DNA of 64,000 nt from Opitutia bacterium. GTDB taxonomy: Bacteria; Verrucomicrobiota; Verrucomicrobiia; Opitutales; Opitutaceae. Of this stretch, positions 28,201-35,300 are shown one piece after another. Position 1 is the stretch's first letter. Each line of letters opens with the position of its first letter. The stretch is from NCBI GenBank assembly GCA_016187945.1, contig JACPIT010000005.1:1116001-1180000 (forward strand). The letters run 5' to 3'. The position numbers and the translations under genes were made by a program. Under the pieces are notes generated by a model. That model saw only the letters and a list, made by a program, of their open reading frames with translations. It was not told the DNA's origin and did no database searches.

Positions 28201-28493
28201 AGGAGCATGGCAGCTATACCAACACGCATCAATCGGGCAAAAGGTATCACGGGAAAGGGCCGCGCTCTAGAGCTGAGAAATCTGGACAACGTATTGAAAA
28301 TAAGACAGGCGATAAGCACACTTCGACCGAATGGAATTCCTCTTCGGGTGAGTCTCAGGCATTTAAAGATGAAGCGACGCGTATAAGAAATGACGGTGGG
28401 GTGGAAAATGCGAATAACTATAATCAGATAAATTCGCCCGGTGAAAAAATGCTTCGCGCGGAAGAGGCAGTAAAGGATCTTCCATCAAAATGA
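22254..28493 (+). CDS. Sec-exported Rhs/YD-repeat polymorphic toxin with Ig-like domains and nuclease-like tip
   Basis: 2079 residues from the ATG at 22254. Signal peptide (LFRTVSVVALLAAHPLQA), beta-rich N-terminus, two similar Ig-like units (about 355-440 and 440-520, each with VTFTASGG/VTFTATGG and AYTWGG), a third Ig domain (about 520-615, YQWKKDGVDMAGKTSSTLSL), then YD repeats to the Rhs core end LGRFLQIDPVRFDAGDANLY near 1860. A glycine/alanine-rich linker (about 1900-1965) leads to a 100-residue tip with SGKRYHGKGPRSRAEKSGQR, KHTSTEWN and FKDEATRI. The tip has lower GC than the shell and looks like a small nuclease, family not certain. The RraB-like gene behind it is the immunity candidate. 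Confidence 0.85.
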   Translation: MKAFIRLFRTVSVVALLAAHPLQAYVDVWFSSAPGSAVPSSQSYYVEGRSWAGNLAYSSVDLWKNGGYFVGNYGRGTVITGGTTADTGPQTVEYVLEGSDWTEGATDFDWAYVTVDAPVQTNQPPIASVTVDGYGSGATVTRPFGGGVTVTVRYHATDADGNLTGIRPQVWRPDGSLDNNGGNFVGQSGGSGEVVWTVTLNQNGNWYFWTDAQDAVISPNYVDSGSWSSGFRINVVEAVPPPQAPSVSQFQPSADTTVTIGTNLTLQSYADDPYRAITVHNLEIQRPDGVWNTSGAFANSSAYIGGPVGPDAPMASLRTAGFTFDQVGVWHVRSRAANNVASAYSETRTITVAAQTQSAVSISPTSSSVTVGQSVTFTASGGNGTGAYTWGGAASGTGTSNTVTFTSAGTYTVTVYRAGDSTYSSSNTASASISVNLNPQSGSVSISPTQAYPTVGDSITFTATGGSGTGAYTWGGDASGTGTSKSVTFSTQGARSVTVYRAGDATYGASNTATASVTVGPPVVNVISTHPQSQTALIGGSVTFSVTAAGTGPFSYQWKKDGVDMAGKTSSTLSLSNLVDTDAAGYSVVVTNSAGTALSKTAWLPISQRQGGGTAKQPLGADISPVPPGLISTMVGDGGYNIQSGSYVRVARDFQVAGSVGAYPLEMTHTFTTKGVGYSFVWWGEELVNDLFLNNPTGQSKDYQQSLNITFPDGQYLHYEANRDNFPKEYFTSMNAARVAITRDSRNRVTALALHFADGGYLMTEAVDVSTYRRIFRPLILVDGFGLTTIYTYSSATSAVPYQVTDASGRYLRFTTEGSGAVSRVESSDNKWIQWNAALTELTYWDNPNRKATISTTLVDTNNKYVRFSDVRATSPMRNVEYKMQRFAYGQTGNFSINPQEPGVWEVMEERTFTANDAVGAGTLVSTRTVATRKQVIEEVGTVLTGPAIDVTETRGDGASRRFTFDTGGSPLLTATDFRNNVSTYLNWQYDIPGTIRDALGHETKLESNGWGQITKITLAPVEGQTVGDFRQYTWQDSRYFNGSQDERGFWTYYDRDSQNRIWKIRYPSSGTPGQPGYLPPSEEIFYYNTLNQIDQHKLRNGAFEYWTYNASNLPEKFWPATFNAKTDAEPHFEYTYYSTGPQKNLLYTAKDPRGNVTTYEYFDSGRLKKETFHDLTYRSYTYDDWGNRLTVTNERLKVTTTTYDDYNRTKTVTDPLLNTTTYDYTPSRDATKSPYAHVSSALRRTTFPSTRKNATKYDDDYHVTEDIRAESTSEEAKVVMTYDEVGNLKTRTEQVESGVADRVTSFRYDARNRRRYQDAPLSRTTEWQYDAASNVLKVINPDTTFTTKTYNAMNQVASATDERNHTTSYTYHASGLLDALTDPRNNVYSHTYDAGGRISTRAYPGSPATSEQWSYDAAGNLWHYTNRSGNIQTFAYDSRNREQTRTWNDGVTPAVSTDYYDDGLVWHRNNSAANLTFTYDDAGRLQTQTQAPAGGSAVTITLNYDADGRRKTFDAGASAQLAYHYNNRGELDVVRLGANPDAGTALATFGYNLAGQRRSRSAGNISTDYNYDGAGRLNYLNAAGVMRQDFGHDLRDRRKWTLRDQNLGDTYTWFDDGQLNVYRHSVSRPDVNFNNPAAFTDTFTYDEAGNRLTWDENGTATTYAAANALNQYTTISGQSGGAIGHDTRGNVSTWGSQSFTYDAENRLIASSRSGNQFTFAHDADGRLVKLTKNGTTEFRYYDGAQCFRRADASGTALDWTVWGPNPDEVITRQTGGAWQYYHQDQINSVYAVTDAAGLVLERYLYDPFGLPDVRDSNWNIRTTTAIGTLWLFTGQEWRDDLQLSNYKARWYQPTLGRFLQIDPVRFDAGDANLYRYCFNDPLNRLDPTGLLTETEKTMIMNSAIAGGTLAGGAIGGAAGGAGGTLLGAPTGPGAILTGGAGAVAGAAEGAALGAVAGAAVGKIAIAATEVAESLVSHMATKKEHGSYTNTHQSGKRYHGKGPRSRAEKSGQRIENKTGDKHTSTEWNSSSGESQAFKDEATRIRNDGGVENANNYNQINSPGEKMLRAEEAVKDLPSK

Positions 28494-28526
28494 GTTGCTT
28501 CTATAGGTATTTCTGATTATCATCGA

Positions 28527-28868
28527 ATGATGCTAAATATAAGCGATATTCCGGATGACGAAAACGGCGCGGTTCTTAGACGGATGCTCGAAAACGGGGA
28601 TGATCTTACGAAGCCGCGAATGGTAGATTTTAATCATGTTTTTAAAGACGAGAAAGACGCTAGGCTTTTTTCCGATGCCGTAAAGGAAATGAGAATTGGC
28701 GAACCGGAGGTCGCATGGGAAGAGGAAGATCATCAATGGAATGTTATAGTTTGTATCTTTATGAAACCTGAGCATGCGCCTATCACATCTATCGAAAAGC
28801 GACTGGATACAATCGCGAGCGATTTCCATGGACATGCGGATGGATGGGGCTGTATGGAAGTTCAATAA
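28527..28868 (+). CDS. RraB-like protein, candidate immunity protein of the second Rhs
   Basis: 113 residues, cytoplasmic. DDENGAVLRRMLENGDDLTK, then VDFNHVFKDEKDARLF, WNVIVCIFMKPEHAPITSIE and the ending GHADGWG follow the RraB (ribonuclease activity regulator B) pattern closely. RraB of Escherichia coli binds and inhibits RNase E, and RraB-like domains occur as partners of toxins. Here the gene lies 33 bp after an Rhs tip and shares its low GC, so it probably blocks the tip, which would fit a ribonuclease. Two ATGs in a row (28527, 28530) are possible starts. Confidence 0.75.
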   Translation: MMLNISDIPDDENGAVLRRMLENGDDLTKPRMVDFNHVFKDEKDARLFSDAVKEMRIGEPEVAWEEEDHQWNVIVCIFMKPEHAPITSIEKRLDTIASDFHGHADGWGCMEVQ

Positions 28869-29044
28869 GGCCCACAGGCCAGGTGTGTCGGGCCTAATTC
28901 GCATAGTGGGACGAGACGTGATTAGTGTGTGGAATTCTCGGGTGTTTTGCCACGATAGCGTCGGGAAAGTTGGCCACGGGCGGGCGTCGTAAAATCGAGC
29001 GAGGCTGCTCGCAAGCTCAACGAGGCTTATGTAGCGCGATTACC

Positions 29045-29302
29045 AAGTGAACCCACGAGCCAACCAAAGCACGGTGAGGACCAGCGTGCCAACGAATGAG
29101 AAATCGTCACTGAGCAGCTTCTCGGCGCACGAACCCTCCATGATTGCAGGAGCCAAGCTCGCCTACGTCAGACTGAACACCCCAATGCCTTGCCCGCCTC
29201 GTGGCACTTGTCCTTGGTCAACCGGAGCGAAACCAGCGGTCGCTTTAATCCGCGATGTGTCGGTCCAGAACTGAAGTAGGGATGCGACTGTCCAAGCTAT
29301 GT
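29045..29302. repeat. 258-bp direct repeat, copy B
   Basis: Second copy of the repeat at 14140-14397, same orientation, about 93 % identical by eye. The flanking sequences on both sides differ between the copies, so the block is a unit of its own. It is more alike between the islands than the toxin-antitoxin coding DNA that follows. Confidence 0.8.
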
Positions 29303-29416
29303 CTCACAACTGAGAGACTTCAACGCACCGAAAGGAACTCCAAAGTCGGTGACAAAGAGCACGGGGGAATTACTGGATTACCCTTTGTTCGCGCAGATCG
29401 CCGGAGCAAACACCAC

Positions 29417-29451
29417 TTGACCTAATTATGGTCATCGAGTAGTCATGATTC
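29417..29451 (+). promoter_or_regulatory. Promoter/operator of toxin-antitoxin module B
   Basis: TTGACC with the inverted repeat GACC-TAATTAT-GGTC (29419-29433) and a following GTCAT...GTCAT, identical to module A apart from single bases, while the sequence before it differs. Probably bound by the antitoxin. Confidence 0.5.
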
Positions 29452-29670
29452 ATGACGACTCTCACCGTCTCCAAGGCCAAAGCGCAATTCAGTGGTGTCG
29501 CGCGCCGCGTGATCAAAACGAAAAAGCCCGTGCTCGTCCGGACGCCGCAGGGGTTCATCCAAATTATCCCCTATGACTTGCCGGAGCCCGTTCCGCCAGC
29601 GGCGCGGGGCGAGTTGAAACTGACCACCCGCGAATTGGAACTGCACAACACGTTCGGCGAATCTCTGTGA
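29452..29670 (+). CDS. Phd/YefM-like antitoxin (module B)
   Basis: 72 residues, 69 of them identical to the antitoxin at 14544, with the differences Val/Ile, Ser/Pro and Ala/Thr. Same N-terminal Phd-like pattern and the same 4-bp overlap with its toxin. Because the two toxins are also nearly identical in protein, cross-neutralisation between modules is likely, so each island could protect the cell from loss of the other. Confidence 0.7.
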   Translation: MTTLTVSKAKAQFSGVARRVIKTKKPVLVRTPQGFIQIIPYDLPEPVPPAARGELKLTTRELELHNTFGESL

Positions 29671-30005
29671 ACCTGCGTCGCTGGGATATCGTCTTTTTGC
29701 GGGTAGATGACAAAGACCCGACCGGGCATCCGGCCGTGATCCTCTCTGGCGAGAACACCTTGGAGGATGCGCGGCAACAGCGCTTCAATGTCTTGCTTGG
29801 GACGAAAAAACCTCCGGCGGCATCAACCGGTTCACACCAAGTGCTCCTCAATGGCGCTGACGGATTGGATCATCTCACGCAAGTGGACTGCTCTCTCGTT
29901 TACGTCGCTCGCCGTGCGTCCGTTATTCGTCTAGCGGGGACCGTGAGCTTGGAGCGCCGTCGCGAAATTCAACGAAAAGTGCGGGCCTATCTCGGCCTCG
30001 GTTGA
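29667..30005 (+). CDS. MazF/PemK-like toxin (module B)
   Basis: 112 residues from a GTG overlapping the antitoxin stop. It differs from the toxin at 14759 at 3 positions (Glu/Asp, Ser/Ala, Ala/Val) but at many silent sites. It carries the same MazF-like features: RRWDIVFLRV, GHPAVILSGENTLED and a C-terminal strand-helix. It lies about 140 bp before the tRNA fragment that ends island 2, mirroring module A. Confidence 0.7.
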   Translation: MNLRRWDIVFLRVDDKDPTGHPAVILSGENTLEDARQQRFNVLLGTKKPPAASTGSHQVLLNGADGLDHLTQVDCSLVYVARRASVIRLAGTVSLERRREIQRKVRAYLGLG

Positions 30006-30107
30006 GGTTGCCAGAATGTTGTCACCGCGGATGATTTTTGCTTCCGCTCGTTTTCACCGGCTGCTTTTCTCTTCTTCTTAATAAGCTATTAACCAGAAAC
30101 TAAGTCC

Positions 30108-30165
30108 GCGATTTTCCAGCAGCTTAGCTATTTCCGCCAGCAGGGTTCGAGTCCCCCCCTGAGCA
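30108..30165 (+). other. tRNA 3'-end fragment, right att site of island 2
   Basis: GGGTTCGAGTC, seven C in total, then CTGAGCA (30143-30165) is identical to 15235-15257 and reads as a tRNA T-arm plus acceptor strand without its 5' half. The CCA is changed to TCA. AACTAAGTCCGCG and a facing CTTAG upstream are shared with the other site. Chromosomal genes begin right after it. Confidence 0.65.
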
Positions 30166-30168
30166 TCA

Positions 30169-30195
30169 AATTTCTTCCGCGAGGCGGAAGAAATT
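30169..30195. terminator. Perfect 12-bp hairpin at the island/chromosome border
   Basis: AATTTCTTCCGC and GCGGAAGAAATT pair perfectly around GAG. It lies between the tRNA fragment and the convergent DUF5329 gene. There is no long T-run, but the A/T ends of the stem would work as a two-way terminator. It may belong to the original tRNA gene context. Confidence 0.5.
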
Positions 30196-30260
30196 CGCCG
30201 GTCAAAGCCTCGGCGAAGGCCGGCCGGAATCTCCGCCGCGAGTTCAGAACGCGGGCGCAC

Positions 30261-30614
30261 TCAACGTCCCGCCTGCCGCAACTCCGCCAGCCGCTCGCGC
30301 AGCACTTCCGCGGAGTCGCGCACCGCACCATCTTTCATCCGGATGCGGTAGCGATCGCTGCTCAGCGACGACTTCGTGGCGCACAGCTCGATGAAATCTT
30401 CCGCCGTCTTGATCTTCGCCGCCTGCTTTTCCCATTTCATCCGCAAGTGCGCCTCGGCCGCGACGGGCGTGTGCTCGCTGCCGTTACGAATGAACGCCGC
30501 GCCCTCGAGCTGCTTTACATGGGCGAGCAACGCTTCGATCTCGGTCGTCGCCGCCGCGGCGGCGTGAGCGATCGACACGAGCGATAGGCAGACGGCGATC
30601 CAGAGCCATTTCAT
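30261..30614 (-). CDS. DUF5329 family exported protein
   Basis: 117 residues with signal peptide (WIAVCLSLVSIAHAAAAA). Core motifs FIRNGSEHTPVAAEAHLRMK, then IKTAEDFIELCATKSS and YRIRMKDG fit the DUF5329 pattern ('RNG..h....A..HL..K......aEdFI...as.ss'). Function of the family is not known. It is the first chromosomal gene right of the islands, transcribed toward them, and divergent from the trehalase gene with a 92-bp gap. Confidence 0.75.
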   Translation of the reverse strand: MKWLWIAVCLSLVSIAHAAAAATTEIEALLAHVKQLEGAAFIRNGSEHTPVAAEAHLRMKWEKQAAKIKTAEDFIELCATKSSLSSDRYRIRMKDGAVRDSAEVLRERLAELRQAGR

Positions 30615-30706
30615 GCCGCGAGTGTTCGCGCTCCGACGGCGGAATCCAGCTTTTCTCCGTCACGTTTGCGGAGGACAACGAGCCGGGAAACACCCAACCT
30701 GAGCGC

Positions 30707-32257
30707 ATGTTCAGCGTCGGCAGGCGAATTCAGTTCGGTCTTCTCGCGATGTTGGTCGCGACGCTGCGCGTCGTCGCGCTGCCGCCGTCGCCGGACGTGG
30801 TTTACGGCGAATTATTCGCCGACGTGCAGCGCACGCATGTGTTCGCGGATCAGAAGACGTTCCCCGATTGCGTGGCGCGGCGCTCGGCCGCTGAAGTGAA
30901 CGCGGCCTACGCCGCCGAGCGCGACCGGCCGGGCTTCGACCTGGCGAGGTTTGTCGCCCAGAATTTTCTCGTTCCGGCTGAATCCAGGGTCGCGACGCGG
31001 CCGGGCGCCGAGTTGCGCGCGCATCTCGACGAGCTGTGGCCCAAGCTCACGCGGCCGGCAGATGCGCCGCGCGCGGAATCGTCGCTCCTGCCGTTGCCCC
31101 ATGCCTACGTCGTCCCTGGCGGGCGGTTTCGCGAGGTCTATTACTGGGACTCGTATTTCACGATGCTCGGCCTGCGCGAGAGCGGGCGCGAGGACTTGAT
31201 CGAATCGATGGTCGCCAACTTCGCGCACGAACTCGCCACCTACGGCCTGATCCCGAACGGCAACCGCTCCTACTATCTCACGCGTTCGCAGCCGCCGTTT
31301 TTTGCGCTGATGGTCGAGCTGCTCGCGGATAAAAACGGTGACGCGGTCCTCCGCCGCCACCGCGCCGCGCTCGAGGCGGAGCACGCCTACTGGATGGACG
31401 AAAGGGCGCCGACGCGGCACGTCGTGCGGCTCGCCGATGGCACCGTGCTCAACCGCTACTGGGATCGCGGCACGACGCCACGCCCGGAATCGTTCGCGAT
31501 CGACGAAGACGCGGCGCCCGCGAGCGCGCGGCCCGCGGCGGAATTTTTCCGCGACGTGCGCTCGGCCGCCGAGAGCGGCTGGGATTTCAGCTCGCGCTGG
31601 TTCGCCGACGGGAAGTCGCCCGCCACGATCGAGACGACTCAAGTCGTGCCGGTGGACTTGAACTGCCTGCTCTACCAACTCGAGCGCACGCTCGCGCACG
31701 CCCGCGAACTCTCGGGCGACGCCGCGGGCGCCGCTGAGCTGCGCGCGCTCGCCGAACGGCGCAAGGCCGCGATCGCCACGCACTGCTGGTCGGCGCGCGA
31801 CGGATTCTTCGTCGATCTCGACGCGCGCACCGGTGCACGCCGCGAGGCGCTCACGCTCGCAGGCGTCGCACCGCTGTTCCTGGGTGTAGCGACGCCAGAG
31901 CAAGCCGCCGCGGTCGCGCGAACGTTGCGCGAGCATTTCCTGCGCCCCGGCGGGCTCGTCACGACGCTCGCGCGCACCGGCCAGCAGTGGGACGCGCCGA
32001 ACGGCTGGGCGCCGCTCCAGTGGATGGCGATCGCGGGCCTCCGCCGCTACGGCCACGACGCGCTCGCGGCGGAAATCGCGCGCCGTTGGATCGCGTTGAA
32101 CCGCGACGTCTACGCGCGCACCGGGCGGATGATGGAGAAATACGACGTCGAGGATCTTTCGCTCGCGGCTGGCGGCGGCGAATATCCGACGCAGGACGGT
32201 TTCGGTTGGACGAACGGAGTGTTGCTGAAACTGCAAGCACTCTACCCGCCGCGATAG
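30707..32257 (+). CDS. treA: Exported alpha,alpha-trehalase (GH37)
   Basis: 516 residues, the usual length of periplasmic trehalases, with an N-terminal signal (FGLLAMLVATLRVVA). Both family signatures are present: PGGRFREVYYWDSYFTMLGL (about residue 136) and QWDAPNGWAPLQW (about 427), plus NGNRSYYLTRSQPP and the C-terminal GEYPTQDGFGWTNGVLL. It hydrolyses trehalose to two glucose outside the cytoplasm, for osmolyte recycling or carbon use. The gene stands alone, with no sugar transporter beside it. Confidence 0.92.
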   Translation: MFSVGRRIQFGLLAMLVATLRVVALPPSPDVVYGELFADVQRTHVFADQKTFPDCVARRSAAEVNAAYAAERDRPGFDLARFVAQNFLVPAESRVATRPGAELRAHLDELWPKLTRPADAPRAESSLLPLPHAYVVPGGRFREVYYWDSYFTMLGLRESGREDLIESMVANFAHELATYGLIPNGNRSYYLTRSQPPFFALMVELLADKNGDAVLRRHRAALEAEHAYWMDERAPTRHVVRLADGTVLNRYWDRGTTPRPESFAIDEDAAPASARPAAEFFRDVRSAAESGWDFSSRWFADGKSPATIETTQVVPVDLNCLLYQLERTLAHARELSGDAAGAAELRALAERRKAAIATHCWSARDGFFVDLDARTGARREALTLAGVAPLFLGVATPEQAAAVARTLREHFLRPGGLVTTLARTGQQWDAPNGWAPLQWMAIAGLRRYGHDALAAEIARRWIALNRDVYARTGRMMEKYDVEDLSLAAGGGEYPTQDGFGWTNGVLLKLQALYPPR

Positions 32258-32357
32258 CTCGCTGGCGGTTAGCCGAAAGGCCCCCGGTAAGAAATTGGTT
32301 TATTGCCGCGCGCTGGCCCGATTCGGACGCGGATTCCGTTGGGTGTGGTTAGCCAAC

Positions 32358-35300
32358 ATGAAACTAACGTCACGCCTGCGAACTTTCCTGTCCTTCGCGT
32401 TCCTCGCTCTCGCCTCCGCGCTCTTCGCTGCTCCCGCGGCGCGCGCCGCCAAGCCGACGATCTACGCCTTCAACCAGTCCGGCAGCGGCACGATCAATCT
32501 CGGCGAGAGCGTCTCGCTGAACTGGTCCGTCTCGCACGGCGCGAGCGTCTCGCTCTCGCCCGGCATCGGCGCGGTCAGTGGCACCGAGATCGTCGTCACT
32601 CCGACGCAAACCACCACCTACACGCTCACCGCCACGAACGCGTCGGGCAGCGTTTCCAAATCCCGGAAAATCACCGTCGTCATGCCGCCCACGATCGCTT
32701 CGCTCACGGCCACGCCCGGCACCGTCCTGCCCGCCGGAGCCTCGACGCTCGCCTGGACCGGCACCGGCGCGAATTATTACACCGTGACGACCGATGCCGG
32801 CGCGAACCTCGGCAACGTCTTCGGCACGCGCCTCAAGGTCTACCCGCAAACCACCACGAACTACACCGTCACGGCCGTGAACACTGCGGGCACCGGCTCG
32901 CGCTCGATCGTCGTCACCGTCGTGCCGCCTGGCCCGAAGCCGGGCATCGCGTCGTTCACCGCGACGCCGGCGACGATCGTTGCCGGCCAGAGCACGGCGC
33001 TCGAGTGGTCTGCCAGCAACGCGAACTCGCTCTCGATTTCTCCCGGCATCGGCGCCGTCACGGGCAACCGCGTCAGCGTCTCTCCCGCAGCGACGACGAC
33101 CTACACGCTCACCGCGAAAAATCTCAACGGCACCACGACGAAAAAAACCACCGTCACGGTCACCGTCGCTCCGCCGAGCATCGCGAGCTTCACCGCCATG
33201 CCGGACGCCATTGTCGCGGGCCAATCGAGCACGCTCGCCTGGTCCGTGTCCGGCGCCGACGCGCTCTCGATCTCGCCCGATGTCGGCGCCGTCACCGGCA
33301 CGAGCGTCAGCGTGAGCCCGGCCGCGAGCACCACCTACACGCTCTCCGCCACGAACGCCGGCGGCACCGTCACGAAAACCGTGTCGCTCGCCGTCGCGCC
33401 GCCCACGCCGCCGCCGGCGATCGCGGCGTTCACTGCGTCGTCCGCCTCGATCGTGCAAGGCGACTCGCTCACCCTCAACTGGTCCGTCACGGGCGCCGAC
33501 ACCCTTTCGCTTTCGCCGCTCATCGGAGCAGTCAGCGGCACCAGCGTCGCAGTCGCTCCCGGCGTGGGCACGACCTACGTGCTGACGGCGAGCAACGCCG
33601 CCGGCACGGTGACGGCATCCGTGTCCGTCGCTGTGACCGCACCGGTGCCGCCGCCGGCGATTCACGCATTCACCGCGACGCCCGACACGCTCGCCGGCAC
33701 CGGCAACGCCACGCTCACCTGGTCTGTCGATGGCGCCACCGAACTCACGATCCTCGCCGATGCCGGCGCCAATCCGGGCAACGTGCTCGGCTTGCCGTCG
33801 TTCACGGTAAGCCCGGGCGCCACGACGATCTACACGCTCTACGCGAAGAACGCGACGGCCACGGTCACGCAGGACGTGACGGTCACCGTCGCCGATCCGA
33901 CGCCCACGGCCTCGATCGATACCTTCGTGGCGTCGTCCGACAACGTAACGGCTGGCGAGCCAGTCACGCTCAGTTGGACGACTACGAATTTGGGCAGCCT
34001 CTGGCTGTCGGCTGATGCTGGCGGCGATCCCGGTGCGGTGAGCGGCATGTCGAGCATCGTGGTGCACCCGCAGACGACCACGCGTTACGTGCTCAGCGGT
34101 TGGGCCGGTCCGGCCGGCACGATATGGAAGGCGCTCGTGGTGAACGTCGGCCCGCCGCCCGCGCCGGTCGTGAATTCCTTCGCCGCTTCGCCCGACTCGA
34201 TCGCCGTCGGCGCGTCCACCACGCTCGACTGGTCCGTCGCGAACGCCGACAGCGTCAGCATCGCCGCCGATGTCGGCGCGAGCCCCGGCGTCGTTACGGG
34301 CAACAGCGTCGTCGTGTCTCCGGCCGCCACCACGACCTACACGCTCACCGCCGCGCTCGGCAGCGCGAGCGCCACGCGCACCGCGACAGTCACCGTCACC
34401 GGTCCCACCGCGCCCAATGTCGCTGCGTTCTACGCTCAGCCCGCGTTCATCCAGTCCGGCGCGAGCACCACGCTGACGTGGAACGTCTCCGGCGCCGACA
34501 CGCTCTCGATTTCGCCGGGCATCGGCGCCGTCACCGGCAACAGCGTCGCCGTCACGCCGACCGCGAGCACGACCTACACGCTCACGGCACAAAACCAGAT
34601 CGGCGCCACGACGCGCACCGCGTCGGTTACGATCTACACGCCCGGCAGCGGCAGCGTGCAGCACCCGCGCCTCTGGCTCACGCCGCCCTCGCTCGCTGCG
34701 CTCCAGCAACGGGCCGCCGCCAACGACCCCGCCTGGCTCCGGCTCCGTGCCGATTGCGACGCCTACGCCGCTCTGCCCGTCGCGTTCCCCGACGCCGGCA
34801 ACTCCAGCGGCACGATCAGCGGCGGCTACCAATACTACGACTACATGCGGCCGTCGTTCGAGCTCGCGCTCGGCTACCTGGTCGCGCGCACGGTCGATCC
34901 GGTTCGCGCCGCGCGCTACGCGGCGAAGGAGCGCGAGCTGCTTCTCGCGCTCTCCGATCCGGTGCACCACGGTTTCTCGCTGATCGATTCCGGCTGGGCC
35001 ATCCGCGCCTACGTGCCCGCGCTCGCCATCGGCTACGATTGGATTTTCGAGACGCTCAGCGACTCCGATCGCGCGCAGATCTACACCGAGATCAATCGCT
35101 GGGTCGCCGACTACGAAGCGGGCGGCTTCGGCCGGAGTTTTCCGCAGGGAAATTATTTCGCGGGTTATTATGCGGCCAAAGCGCTCGGTGCGCTCGCGAC
35201 CGAAGGCGAAAACCCGGCCGCGCCCGCGATGTGGGACGATTGGCTGAACCGCGTCCACTACGGCCTGGTGCAGCCCTACCACCAGCAGTGGCTCAGCGGC

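Larger units (their letters stand above)
28869..29451. other. Gap holding the second 258-bp repeat and TA operator
   Basis: No supported intact gene. A weak inverted repeat AGGCCC/GGGCCT follows the RraB-like gene (about 28868-28895). A short frame 28959-29102 ends inside the repeat and may be a gene remnant. The 258-bp repeat follows (29045-29302), then about 115 bp unrelated to the first copy, then the operator. Confidence 0.5.
15258..30165. mobile_element. Genomic island 2 (integrase, primase-helicase, repeat array, Rhs, TA)
   Basis: A 14.9-kb segment between two copies of the same tRNA 3' fragment. The tyrosine recombinase lies next to the left copy, which is the normal position for tRNA-targeting islands. 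Contents: integrase, D5-type primase-helicase, repeat array, secreted proteins, Rhs toxin with partner, 258-bp repeat and TA module. No capsid, packaging or conjugation gene is visible, so it resembles a satellite or mobilizable island that needs a helper (inference). Confidence 0.65.
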
